A program made the translations under genes and the position numbers. The notes under the pieces are model-generated. The model did no database searches. It worked only from the letters and a program-made list of their open reading frames with translations, and was not told where the DNA came from. A stretch of DNA of 9,508 nt from Deltaproteobacteria bacterium (GTDB lineage: Bacteria > Desulfobacterota > DSM-4660 > Desulfatiglandales > Desulfatiglandaceae): NCBI GenBank assembly GCA_018644785.1, contig JABGPV010000199.1, forward strand, positions 1 to 9,508, written 5' to 3'. Positions 1 through 5,900 of the stretch are shown here, in pieces; the first letter of the stretch is position 1, and each line of letters opens with the position of its first letter.

Positions 1-2
1 AC

Positions 3-149
3 AATCAGCTCGGCGGAATAGGGGTCGAGGACCAAAATGTCGGTCCTCAAACAGCGAAACACAATTGGTGGGGCCAGGCCGACGACCCCGGTTCTTTGAT
101 CGAAGGCGATATCAACTATACACCGTGGCTGACGGAGGACCCCAACTGA
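3..149 (+). CDS. C-terminal tail of a right-handed beta-helix repeat protein (partial, starts before window)
   Basis: This frame is open from the first bases and ends at TGA 147-149, giving 48 residues. It contains HNWWG followed about 20 residues later by GDINYTPWL. This pairing is the recurring end signature of secreted parallel beta-helix (NosD/pectate-lyase-like) repeat proteins, where NWWG and a final (D/S)YxPWL close the last coils. The protein is probably exported or surface-located, and its substrate is unknown. The N-terminal bulk, including any signal peptide, lies outside the window. I am fairly sure of the fold but not of any enzymatic role. Confidence 0.75.
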   Translation, partial: NQLGGIGVEDQNVGPQTAKHNWWGQADDPGSLIEGDINYTPWLTEDPN

Positions 150-490
150 GGACCTCTCCGGTCCTTTGACCAAAGAGAAGAAGAGATGGCCCCCCGGTGA
201 TGGATGTGTGGCCGGGGACGGAAATGAAATCAGATCGAAAGAGGAATGTATGATTTTTGGGTCACCTTTTGACGGGCCGTTTCCCAAACCTGCAATCTTG
301 ACAGATTTAAAGCACTCTAGGCCGTAAAATATCTGACATATCTATTCGCTATTACAACGCTTTATATCGTTTAGTGGGCGGTAATACATAGCAGGTAATG
401 CAACTTTGGCAAGCTAGAATTGGCTGAAAGGCAACCAGTTTTCAGCCGCGAAATATTTATGCCTTGGGGCGATCCTTGAATAAAAGGAAT
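150..490. other. Non-coding stretch with a repeat copy and a hairpin
   Basis: I see no credible gene here. Positions 298-370 hold one copy of an AT-rich repeat (TTGACAG, then AAAATATCTGACATA, then TATTAC) that recurs near 2981 and 9012. Positions 422-447 form a hairpin with a perfect 8-base-pair stem (GGCTGAAA / TTTCAGCC) and a 10-base loop. It has no U-tract on either strand, so I do not call it a terminator. Confidence 0.5.
422..447. repeat. Inverted repeat, 8-bp stem
   Basis: GGCTGAAA at 422-429 pairs perfectly with TTTCAGCC at 440-447. It lies between the repeat copy at 298-370 and the histidine-kinase remnant that ends at 491. It could be a weak terminator for the kinase remnant or the end of a decayed element. 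No run of T follows on either side. Confidence 0.4.
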
Positions 491-672
491 TTATCTGTCT
501 TTGGGGAAAGAGACTGTGATTGTGGTTCCATTTTCCTCTGAAGAGTCCATGGAGATTTTCCCGCCTTGGGTTTCCGCGATTAGCCTAGCGGAATACGTGC
601 CAAGACCCGTACCGGATTTTTTCTAACATGCTCGATATGGTCCGGTTTTTTTGGTATGCCCTGTGGAGAGTC
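491..672 (-). pseudogene. Histidine kinase C-terminal remnant (HATPase domain)
   Basis: Read on the minus strand, 622-491 encodes an intact kinase tail: KSGTGLGTYSARLIAETQGG, then a short hydrophilic stretch, then TTITVSFPKDR and a TAA stop. GTGLG is the G2 box of the GHKL ATPase fold, and the xTVxFP ending is the usual last strand. Just upstream a TAG (623-625) interrupts the frame. Further upstream, in shifted frames, DSPQGIP (652-672) matches the G1 box (DxGxGIP). The rest of the ATP-binding domain and all sensor domains are missing. This is therefore a decayed 3' fragment of a PAS-type two-component sensor, not a functional gene. Confidence 0.75.
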
Positions 673-734
673 AGGGATGTCGCTTTATCTGATCAACGTA
701 TGAACCCTGAAAGGTTCTGCTCTAATATCCCCAG

Positions 735-1430
735 CTACAGGAGCGCATCGGCCAAGCCGGTAAAGTCTTCTACTCTAATGTCAGGTTCGTATGGGGGATC
801 CCCGTAGGGGAATCTGTAGCGGTCCACAAAGGCAGCTCTGTAACCGCAGGCCCGAGACCCAATTATATCAAAGGGATGGGCTGAAACCATCATACATTCC
901 CCCACTTCCAGTTCAAGCATGCGGGCCGCTCTACGATAAATGCCGGGATGGGGCTTGAAATAGCCCACCACATCCACTGAGATCACATCGTCGAAATCCC
1001 ATTGAATCCGGTTTTGTGTGACATGGTCCAGGTAGTGGACGTCTCCATTGGAAAGGGCGACAAGCTTGAACCGGGTTTTTAGGCGCTCCAATGCGGGAAC
1101 CACCTCTGGAAATGGAGACAGATCGTCCCAGGCAGTCATAAACTCCTTCACCTCATCTATGGAGGCCTGGATGCTGTAGAATTCAAGAGTCCATACGAAT
1201 CCTCGACGGGCCGTCTCCAGGTAACCGCTGTGGCCCAGCGCCAGCATGGTATCCTGATATTGCTCGATTCGTTGCCTGGAACGCCACTGATCCCAGAAAT
1301 CCTGGGGCAAAACATCCGATCCCTTTGACTTTAGAAAATCCCCAATAAAGGGCTTAAGGCTGCCGCCAAGGTCCAGTACGGTCCCGAACACATCAAATGT
1401 GAGTGCTTTGATCTCCGGAAATCTATCCAC
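735..1430 (-). CDS. Type II (S)-2-haloacid dehalogenase-like HAD hydrolase
   Basis: This is a 231-residue protein of the HAD superfamily, of the usual length for type II haloacid dehalogenases. They hydrolyse (S)-2-haloacids to (R)-2-hydroxyacids through an Asp ester. Motif I is FDVFGT with the nucleophile at Asp13. A WRxRQ segment follows near residue 50, where the family has its carboxylate-binding Arg. Motif II is LSNGD (Ser127), motif III is the Lys of FKPHP (Lys159), and motif IV is SAHPFD (Asp188). The position that is Asn in the Pseudomonas enzyme is His here, so substrate range may differ from a true dehalogenase. I chose the GTG at 1430-1428 because AAAGGAG lies 8 bases before it. 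A TTG at 1451 is in frame but has no such site. The gene stands alone among decayed neighbours. It is a cytoplasmic enzyme and its natural substrate is unknown. Confidence 0.85.
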   Translation of the reverse strand: MDRFPEIKALTFDVFGTVLDLGGSLKPFIGDFLKSKGSDVLPQDFWDQWRSRQRIEQYQDTMLALGHSGYLETARRGFVWTLEFYSIQASIDEVKEFMTAWDDLSPFPEVVPALERLKTRFKLVALSNGDVHYLDHVTQNRIQWDFDDVISVDVVGYFKPHPGIYRRAARMLELEVGECMMVSAHPFDIIGSRACGYRAAFVDRYRFPYGDPPYEPDIRVEDFTGLADALL

Positions 1431-1552
1431 GGGAATTTCTCCTTTTTTCAAGGTGAGGGGTGAGGTGATAGGTGATAAGCCTTTGCTTTTTCAAAGCTCG
1501 ACCATAGAGAAAACCTGATTGTAGGTCAAGTGGAAATAATAGAGAAATAATA

Positions 1553-1562
1553 GGGACGTCCC
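1553..1562. repeat. Short perfect palindrome GGGACGTCCC
   Basis: A 10-base perfect palindrome lies in the gap between the haloacid dehalogenase-like gene and the GGDEF remnant. Similar GGGACGTCCC palindromes flank REP-associated transposases in some genomes, but no transposase is visible here. A run of short direct repeats (GTGAGG/GTGATAG type, 1453-1478) is also nearby. I attach no function. Confidence 0.25.
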
Positions 1563-1601
1563 CGGTTATCCCCCGTAATGGCAAACTCTGTTTTTCCCCT
1601 C

Positions 1602-1706
1602 TTACTTTGCTCGGTAGAGGGCCTCATCGGCACTCTTTATCAGGTCCAGGAATGATTGATCCCCCGAACGGTCATACTCTGCGACCCCAATGCTGATGGT
1701 TATGGG
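1602..1706 (-). pseudogene. Diguanylate cyclase (GGDEF) C-terminal remnant
   Basis: On the minus strand the frame reads PITISIGVAEYDRSGDQ, then LIKSADEALYRAK, then TAA. (V)TISIGVA and ADEALYRAK are the hallmark last two motifs of GGDEF domains, which make cyclic di-GMP. The frame breaks directly before PITIS: one missing base in GTCCC puts the preceding codons (KNEV-like) out of register, and a TGA appears. No GGDEF active-site loop or upstream domain remains. It is a non-functional fragment of 34 residues, another 3' end left behind in this region. Confidence 0.75.
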
Positions 1707-1712
1707 ACTTCA

Positions 1713-2010
1713 TTTTTTGTGCAGGTGATGTACGGCATGGCTTTTATGAATATATCGGTACTCCGCTGGACGGATCACAATCGGCATGACGAGCGGCCAG
1801 CGGCTTGACATCAAACCATTCGTTCAGTGTTTAACATCCTGGGAAACATCAAGCCCATCTTCAGGATTCGGGCGCCGAAAAATCTGGGAAAAACAAAAAA
1901 GACCAGCGCAATAATCTGAGGAATCATGAAGGAATCCTACCAAAAGGCTCCCGTCGATTTACCCCAATTTCATAGGAACGTGCATCATGTGAGAGGTGGT
2001 ATATGTAATG
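1713..2010. other. Intergenic stretch with no recognisable gene
   Basis: I found no reading frame on either strand with a recognisable family signature. Short open stretches exist, for example a minus-strand frame around 1716-1790 that is rich in His, but they lack a start context and similarity that I can name. The stretch ends at the repeat copy that begins at 2011. Confidence 0.4.
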
Positions 2011-2071
2011 GATATTACATTGGTTTATATCCTTCGGAAAGCTGAGAGATATAGCAGTAAACACAGGTTCA
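2011..2071 (+). repeat. 61-base repeat, copy B (matches 9061-9121)
   Basis: GATATTAC at 2011-2018 is followed 22 bases later by a 31-base block (2041-2071) that starts GCTGAGAGATATAGCAGTAA. The block matches 9091-9121 at 29 of 31 bases. The same GATATTAC stands at exactly the same distance in the other copy, while the 22 bases between are poorly conserved. The match stops abruptly at CAGGTTCA (2064-2071), and from there this copy runs into a glnS 3' fragment. In both copies the block is open in the frame AERYSSxxRF(S/T)(R/K)(V/I)Q, with conservative changes only, so it may derive from a coding sequence. Confidence 0.6.
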
Positions 2072-2220
2072 GCCGGGTCCAGTTTGAGAGGTTGGGCTAT
2101 TTTTGTGTGGATCCGGTGGATTCTTCTCCGGGAAAACTGGTCTTCAACAGAACTGTGTCGTTACGGGACACCTGGGCCAAAATTGAGAAGGCGCAGAAAT
2201 CCAAAAAAATAGCCAAATAG
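2071..2220 (+). pseudogene. glnS: Glutaminyl-tRNA synthetase C-terminal fragment
   Basis: The frame reads [13 protein letters not shown], then [11 protein letters not shown], then [11 protein letters not shown] before TAG. This is the highly conserved C-terminal anticodon-binding beta-barrel end of bacterial GlnRS. Only about 45 residues are present and the catalytic domain is absent. The frame is open upstream as far as 1996, but there it is made of the repeat at 2011-2071, so any protein would be a chimera. A nominal start at 1996 has no clear ribosome binding site. I read it as the tail of glnS carried here by recombination at the repeat boundary. A functional glnS should exist elsewhere in the genome. 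Confidence 0.8.
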
Positions 2221-2337
2221 GTCCCCCCGTGAACCAATCCTCCTGTGTTCCCTGGCTCCGCCCGGGAATGCATACCGGAAGGCTTTAAGCTTGGTTACAT
2301 GTGTCTATTCGGATTCAAACAGGCATCTCTCTTTTTA

Positions 2338-2688
2338 CTAACCATCCGCCTCTTTTGCACAAGAGATACACGACAAAATACTGGGATCAAACCCTAAACG
2401 TCCCTCAGCGATTTCTTCATCGCAAATTATACAATAACCGTAATCGCCCGACTGCATGCGGCCGAGCGATGACTGAATGCGTTGACGCTCAAGGTCGGCG
2501 AGGCGGGCTGCGGCTTTGGACATGGCTTGCTGCTGCATGGCGTCCATTCGCGTCAGGCGGCCAACCCTCGCCTGATCAAGCGCGACTGGCGCAGCCGCTT
2601 TTCTCTGGTTTTCTTGTGCCATAATTATGGCTTCGAGACGTTCTTTAAGGCGTTGTTTGTAATATTTCAAATCAATGTTGTCGCGCAC
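2338..2688 (-). CDS. DksA/TraR-family zinc-finger regulator
   Basis: This 116-residue protein has an N-terminal alpha-helical region (about 5-80). It contains DQARVGRLTRMDAMQQQAM, the form of the coiled-coil segment seen in short DksA/TraR relatives. A C-terminal C4 zinc finger has CIIC (Cys86, Cys89) and CISC (Cys107, Cys110) separated by 17 residues. Members bind in the secondary channel of RNA polymerase and alter promoter opening, often with ppGpp. It is shorter than E. coli DksA (151). The start is GTG at 2688-2686, preceded by GAGAGAGAAA. An ATG 16 bases further upstream is in another frame. It stands alone with no obvious operon partner, and it stays intact while its neighbours on both sides are fragments. 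Confidence 0.85.
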   Translation of the reverse strand: MRDNIDLKYYKQRLKERLEAIIMAQENQRKAAAPVALDQARVGRLTRMDAMQQQAMSKAAARLADLERQRIQSSLGRMQSGDYGYCIICDEEIAEGRLGFDPSILSCISCAKEADG

Positions 2689-2980
2689 GGTATTTTCTCT
2701 CTCATAATTGTTCTTTGAAGATGGCGAACCTACCCTCCACCATGTCTTTTGGGGTCTGCCAAGAGATCTTTTCTGTCAATAATTGATGCACTCGCAAAAA
2801 GTCAGAATCGTTCAAACCGCAATTATTTTCGCAATTTCATAATTTCGGTGGAATATGCCAAAAAGTCTTTTTAGCCGGGTTCGAAACAAGAAAAGGTACT
2901 CTTTGAAAACAAGAATAGTCCATAGGACTGGTTTTTGTCAAAACCTATGAAACTCTGAATTTCTGAAACCTTTTGGCTCT
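2689..2980. other. Upstream region of the DksA/TraR-like gene
   Basis: I see no gene in this stretch. Read on the minus strand, a TTGACA box lies at about 2772-2777, upstream of the DksA-like start, but no convincing -10 hexamer follows at 16-18 bases. The right end borders the repeat copy at 2981. Confidence 0.3.
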
Positions 2981-3030
2981 GGAAAATATTTGACATAGCC
3001 AATTGATATTACAGCGTTATTTATCATTTT
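2981..3030 (+). repeat. AT-rich repeat, copy C
   Basis: AAAATATTTGACATA, then AATTGATATTACAGCG, then TTATTTATC. Aligned by eye without gaps, this matches 330-376 at roughly three quarters of positions and shares AAATAT, TGAxATA and GATATTAC with the copy ending at 9068. A truncated haem-protein gene fragment begins immediately downstream, just as the glnS fragment follows the copy at 2011. The element has no coding potential of its own that I can see. Confidence 0.5.
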
Positions 3031-3038
3031 ACAAGGAC

Positions 3039-3383
3039 AATAAATCTGAGGACGGATTGAAGCCCGCTTACATGTTTGCCTTTGAGGGCGGCGTGGGATC
3101 ATCGCCATACCTTTTTGAAGATGAGGCGACACTCTTTTCTGAAGACCTGTTCGTTGGTGATGCACTTCCCGGTTATGTTCTTAGAACACCCTCCGGAGAC
3201 CGAGCAAATGTGGAGACGGTCGGTGTGTGGAAAGACGGATACTGGAATGTGGTATTTAAGAGAAGTCTCAGGACAGAATCCGAAAACGATGTTCAGTTCA
3301 CCGCGAATACAAACTATTCATTTGGCATTTCCATCTTCGATAATGCAGGCGATGAAAAACACCTTAAAAGCCCTATGGCTTGA
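3039..3383 (+). pseudogene. Ethylbenzene-dehydrogenase-type haem-binding domain, C-terminal fragment
   Basis: About 114 residues are readable: SEDGLKPAYMFAFEGG, then TPSGDRANVETVGVWKDGYWNVVFKRSL, here split for length as DRANVETVGVWKDG and YWNVVFKRSL. DVQF, Y.FGISIFDNAG and KHLKS follow. This is the end of the beta-sandwich b-type haem domain found in gamma subunits of DMSO-reductase-family enzymes (ethylbenzene dehydrogenase, chlorate and selenate reductases) and related periplasmic cytochromes. The N-terminal half and the signal peptide are missing. The upstream sequence is the repeat at 2981-3030, and the ATG at 3003 lies inside that repeat. It is a displaced 3' fragment with an undamaged frame, so it may be a recent loss. 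Confidence 0.7.
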
Positions 3384-3654
3384 ATAGTCGGATACTTCTG
3401 CTATTAAGCGGACCCGGTGTATCTCGACCCAAGAAAAGTCCAAGGGCAATGACGCCTCCCGAAAGCGCATCGCAGGTACAGCCGCTTCTCCCGCTTCCTT
3501 CCGGCAGACCCGATGCAAGGCGTATTGCCATTTCCGGTGGCAGACCTCCGTTCAGGCTTTGGTTCAGAACAGGCAAGACCGCCTCGGAACACATCAACTG
3601 TCCGGTATTAAATAGGTTTTCAGAGCGCTCCCTTGCATTGGTGACCCGTAAAAA
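3373..3654 (-). pseudogene. C-GCAxxG-C-C family redox protein, damaged at both ends
   Basis: The frame reads TNARERSENLFNTGQLMCSEAVL, given here as ARERSENLFNTGQ and MCSEAVLPVLNQ. LPPEMAIRLASG, SGCTCDALSGGVIALGLFLG and a TAG at 3373 follow. MCSEAVL (first Cys) and GCxCxALSGG fit the C-GCAxxG-C-C family, whose members are often Cys- or Sec-containing redox proteins. Two defects stand out. The family-like N-terminal helix is readable back to about 3651, directly after the TAA of the thioredoxin-like gene, but no ATG, GTG or TTG occurs before TTG 3597, which would cut that helix off. At the other end similarity stops near GRDTPG (about 3405) and the usual C-terminal paired cysteines are missing. 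It is the last gene of the cluster. A short product from ATG 3594 is possible but unlikely to be functional. Confidence 0.6.
3378..3409. repeat. Imperfect inverted repeat at a gene junction
   Basis: GCTTGAATAG (3378-3387) and CTATTAAGC (3401-3409) can pair over 8 bases with a small asymmetry, around a 13-base loop. The structure covers the stop codon of the haem-domain fragment and the point where the convergent C-GCAxxG-C-C gene loses its family similarity. It may be a bidirectional terminator or a rearrangement scar. Confidence 0.35.
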
Positions 3655-3972
3655 TTATTTTTTGAACAAACGACCGAGCACTCCCTTCTTTTCGGGATCC
3701 GGCGGCGGGAGACCGAGGCTTTTGCAAATGGCCGCTTCAATCTTTTCATCTGAAATATCAGAACCCTCTGACAGAATCTCCTCGCCGATCATAATTGCGG
3801 GCGCGACCGGTAAATCCAGCTCAAAGTATTCATCCGTGTTGTATTCTGCTGGTGGTTTTGAAGTGGTCTCGATCTCAATTTCATACTTTTCGCCCAACCT
3901 GGGCATTATGGCTTTGAAATGTTTTCACGGCTTACCGTTGGGTTCGTTCAGGAAAAATCTGACTTTTAACAT
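3655..3972 (-). CDS. Thioredoxin-fold selenoprotein candidate (in-frame TGA at codon 16)
   Basis: Read through one TGA (3927-3925), this is a 105-residue protein: MLKVRFFLNEPNGKP-U-KHFKAIMPRLGEKYEIEIE and on to DLPVAPAIMIG and a charged tail ending RLFKK (segments here joined only for orientation). The first strand and helix with a redox residue between them, and the Val-Ala-Pro before strand IMIG (cis-Pro position), fit a small thioredoxin fold. Only one redox residue, Sec16, is seen, so a mixed selenosulfide with a partner is likely. The start ATG 3972-3970 has an excellent GAGGAGG site 5 bases before it. Without readthrough this site would make only 15 residues, while the next ATG (3906) has no such site. 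A SECIS-like hairpin follows the TGA. The gene follows the unknown Sec protein by 89 bases in an ArsR-led operon. The family may be related to small thioredoxin-like (seleno)proteins of metal-detoxification loci, but I cannot verify that. Confidence 0.85.
3878..3920 (-). promoter_or_regulatory. SECIS-like hairpin of the thioredoxin-fold gene
   Basis: On the minus strand, GCCC-AGGUU-GGGC (3904-3892) forms a perfect 4-base-pair apical stem whose loop starts AGGU, like the AGGUCU loop of E. coli fdhF. The GGU lies 26-28 bases after the TGA, inside the usual 16-37 range for bacterial SelB-binding elements. AUUUCA (3920-3915) can pair with UGAAAU (3883-3878) to extend the stem below an internal loop. 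This was judged by eye and no energy calculation was run. Confidence 0.7.
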
Positions 3973-4061
3973 GGTGACCTCCTCTTTCAATAGATAATGA
4001 TGCTAAAAAAATGAATTTCAGTTACACATGCCGGTTTTCAGGAAATCTAATATTCCGGATG

Positions 4062-4517
4062 TCACAGCTTCCCCTCTCTTTTCAGCTTTGTGATGAGGAA
4101 TTTCGCCCCAGATCGAGACAATCCGCAGCCTTTTGCAAGGTCAAATGGATTTTTTGAGCCCGTTTCCTTGACAAAAGCGACGATTTCACCGTCAAGTTCC
4201 TCCAGCCAATCTTCAAACAATGAAAGGATCTCGGGTTCGGAAATTGATGTAAGCTGCTTTGATCGGGCAACTCTGTCTATCATACTCTGGCACATATCCG
4301 TTGGATCGACACCTTCGTCCATGCAGGTGGCCATTCAGAGATGCACCAGACTGGTTAGCTTTTCATCGGATGGCGTACCGATCAGATTCGATACCAGTTC
4401 CAGACGGGTTTCTTCTTCCAGAAGGGGAAACAGCCTGCTCAAAACGCCCGCCAGCGTCAGGGCTGCTTCCCTAGGTTCCACCGCATCAACCCACTTTTGA
4501 ATCTCACTAGGAATCAT
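4062..4517 (-). CDS. Unrecognised selenoprotein candidate, helical N-part plus winged-helix-like C-part
   Basis: Two frames in perfect register are separated only by TGA 4337-4335. Together they give 151 residues with Sec at codon 61. The N-terminal part (IQKWVDAVEPREAALTLAG, SRLFPLLEEETRLELVSNLIG) looks all-helical and ends LTSLVHL-U. The C-terminal part carries Cys in MATCMDEG and DMCQSM, then a segment LAKGCGLSRSGAKFLITKLK that resembles a helix-turn-helix or winged helix. I chose ATG 4517, which lies 10 bases after AGGAG. TTG 4523 is only 4 bases after it. The gene starts 19 bases after the ArsR stop, so it is co-transcribed. A SECIS-like hairpin follows the TGA. The ATG directly after the TGA has no ribosome binding site, which argues against a separate downstream gene. 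I do not recognise the family and assign no function. The Sec/Cys set suggests metal binding or redox sensing. Confidence 0.75.
4302..4325 (-). promoter_or_regulatory. SECIS-like hairpin of the unknown Sec protein
   Basis: On the minus strand UGCAUGGAC and GUCGAUCCA pair at 7 of 9 positions (G-G and C-C mismatches) around the loop GAAGGU. The GGU is 22-24 bases after the TGA. A competing CACC/GGUG pairing would use part of the same sequence, so the exact structure is uncertain. Confidence 0.55.
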
Positions 4518-4536
4518 ACTCAATTATCTCCTAAAA

Positions 4537-4884
4537 TTAAAATGACTTTCTTTTTGACAACAATTCTGTGGCCAGCTCATCCATGCGTTTGAGGATGTCG
4601 ATAATCTTCTTGTCCGCTAATTCGTAATAAACAAAGAGCCCCTGCCTCTCGACCTTGACCAGAAGTGTGCGTTTCAGTTCCCTGAGGTGGTGAGAAACGA
4701 GAGGCTGGGAAAGTTTAAGATCTTCTACAACCTGGGAGACCGATTTTTTTCCATCGGTTACACAGAGCAGGATGCGCAGACGATTTTCATCAGCGAGGCT
4801 CTTGGACAGAATGGCAATGGAGCCGAGATGATCGTTCAAAACAGAACTTTTTATTGCTTTCGGCTGGGGCAATCGATTCTCCAT
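4537..4884 (-). CDS. ArsR-family winged-helix repressor
   Basis: This is a 115-residue protein of typical ArsR/SmtB length. SLADENRLRILL (29-40) is the conserved first helix pair. VSQVVEDLKLSQPLVSHHL (49-67) is the helix-turn-helix with the signature SQPxVSHHLRxL. VERQGLFVYYEL (78-89) is the beta-wing. Only one Cys (Cys41) is present, and the classical ELCVCDL metal site is absent. The inducer may therefore bind through Cys41 plus other ligands, or may not be a metal. It leads the Sec-gene operon (19 bases to the next start), as expected for an autoregulator. The ATG at 4884 has no clear ribosome binding site, so the transcript could be leaderless or the true start slightly different. It probably represses its own operon and possibly the rhodanese-DsbD operon. 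Confidence 0.88.
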   Translation of the reverse strand: MENRLPQPKAIKSSVLNDHLGSIAILSKSLADENRLRILLCVTDGKKSVSQVVEDLKLSQPLVSHHLRELKRTLLVKVERQGLFVYYELADKKIIDILKRMDELATELLSKRKSF

Positions 4885-5177
4885 ACTTTGTGGTTTGAAG
4901 GGTATTTTAAAAGAGTTTGGATTTCTTTATTTTAAATGGCAAATCAATGGTCGTCATATCATTAATATTCTTTTTCAGAAGATCAAACCGGCTTCAATGA
5001 TGCCTCGTTGGGTTTTTATATCACCAGGGCTCCCGAGCGGTTTGCCGGGAGAAAACTTAAGGGACAAAAATCCTCGGTGGCCTAGCCAATTCAATAAGAT
5101 CTGAACGAAACGTTGTACATACCTCGTTCGAATCAGAGGGGACTATTTTAAATAGCCATCCTTTTTACCACAAAAAT
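4885..5177 (-). promoter_or_regulatory. Intergenic region upstream of arsR-type gene, probable promoter region
   Basis: These 293 bases separate the TVP38 gene from the ArsR gene. On the minus strand, the AT-rich dyad ATATTAATGATAT (4958-4970) and TTTAAAATAAAG (4926-4937) lie shortly upstream of ArsR and are possible operator and -10 sequences, but no good -35/-10 pair is evident. CTCCCG/CGGGAG (about 5034-5055) can form a 6-base-pair hairpin. I see no gene here. Confidence 0.35.
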
Positions 5178-5858
5178 TTAACGACGCTTGAAAGCCTTTA
5201 CAATTTTTGGGATAAAGAGCGAAAACACAAACAAAGCCAGAGAAAAGAACACCTTGCCGGAGAGAAGCTCACTCCAGTTTCCGCTGGCCCAGACCGATTT
5301 TAAGGTGCCTATGAAAAAAAGCAAAATAAAGGTTCCGGCCAGTATGCCGAGGCCTGTACCGAAAAAATAATCCCAAAAGCCAACCCGCGTCAGCCCCATG
5401 CCAAAATTCAGTGGCGTAAATGGGAAATAGACCAGGCGCAGATAGAGAACCGTAGCGAAACCGTTTCGTTCGATGGCTTCGTCGTATTTTTCAATTTTGT
5501 CCCCGATCAGCGAGGCGGCGAAATCTCTACCGAGGTAACGGGCAATTAAAAAAGCTGCGCTTGCCCCGCACATGGCTCCCACCCAAACATAAAGAAAACC
5601 CCAGTAAGGTCCAAAAAGCACAGCACCGATTGCACCTAAAACCGTGCCGGGTACGAACAGACAGATACCGAAAGCATAGATCCCCATAAATACGACTGGT
5701 GCCCAGAAGCCCACATCCTGTAAAAAGCGACCCAGGCCTTCCGTGGTCAGAAAACCTTTAATCGGGGTAAACTGGACCAGACACACTGCTGAGATGATGA
5801 AAGCGATTAAAAGCATCACCTTTAAGATCATCTTTTTATCAAGCTGTTTGCGCGGCAT
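5178..5858 (-). CDS. TVP38/TMEM64 (VTT-domain) inner-membrane protein
   Basis: This is a 226-residue multi-span membrane protein. A first hydrophobic helix (about 11-30) is followed by the VTT domain. Its signatures are FVPGTVLGAIGAVLFGPYWG (about 68-87), GASAAFLIARYLGRD (about 98-112), LRLVYFPFTPLNFGMG (about 140-155) and a final helix before a basic tail. The family (PF09335-type, E. coli YdjX/YdjZ, YqjA relatives) is thought to act in membrane transport or lipid scrambling, and members recur in selenium, mercury and arsenic loci. The substrate is unknown. ATG 5858 follows AAGG by about 7 bases. It begins 42 bases after the lipoyl-domain gene, so the two are probably co-transcribed with rhodanese-DsbD. 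Confidence 0.88.
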   Translation of the reverse strand: MPRKQLDKKMILKVMLLIAFIISAVCLVQFTPIKGFLTTEGLGRFLQDVGFWAPVVFMGIYAFGICLFVPGTVLGAIGAVLFGPYWGFLYVWVGAMCGASAAFLIARYLGRDFAASLIGDKIEKYDEAIERNGFATVLYLRLVYFPFTPLNFGMGLTRVGFWDYFFGTGLGILAGTFILLFFIGTLKSVWASGNWSELLSGKVFFSLALFVFSLFIPKIVKAFKRR

Positions 5859-5900
5859 CTTTTTACCTTATTGGGGTTCCTTGAGTTATCCGGCGAGAAA

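Noticed and set aside
2301..2718. Plus-strand open frames opposite the DksA/TraR gene
   Set aside because: They are antisense to a gene with a perfect C4 zinc finger and a good start site, and they show no recognisable domains.
3380..3997. 205-codon plus-strand frame across the Sec-thioredoxin gene
   Set aside because: It runs antisense to two minus-strand genes with clear family motifs. Its length arises because the opposite strand lacks the matching codons.
4062..4064. Sec at the TGA that ends the unknown selenoprotein
   Set aside because: Readthrough gives only HPEY before a TAG, and no hairpin with a GGU loop follows at suitable spacing.
4090..4500. Plus-strand 136-codon frame opposite the unknown Sec protein
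   Set aside because: It is Ser/Arg-rich, antisense-type composition with no ribosome binding site. The minus strand has operon spacing, a ribosome binding site and paired half-genes.
5034..5055. CTCCCG/CGGGAG hairpin as a terminator after the TVP38 gene
   Set aside because: No U-tract follows on the transcribed strand, and it lies more than 120 bases past the stop codon.
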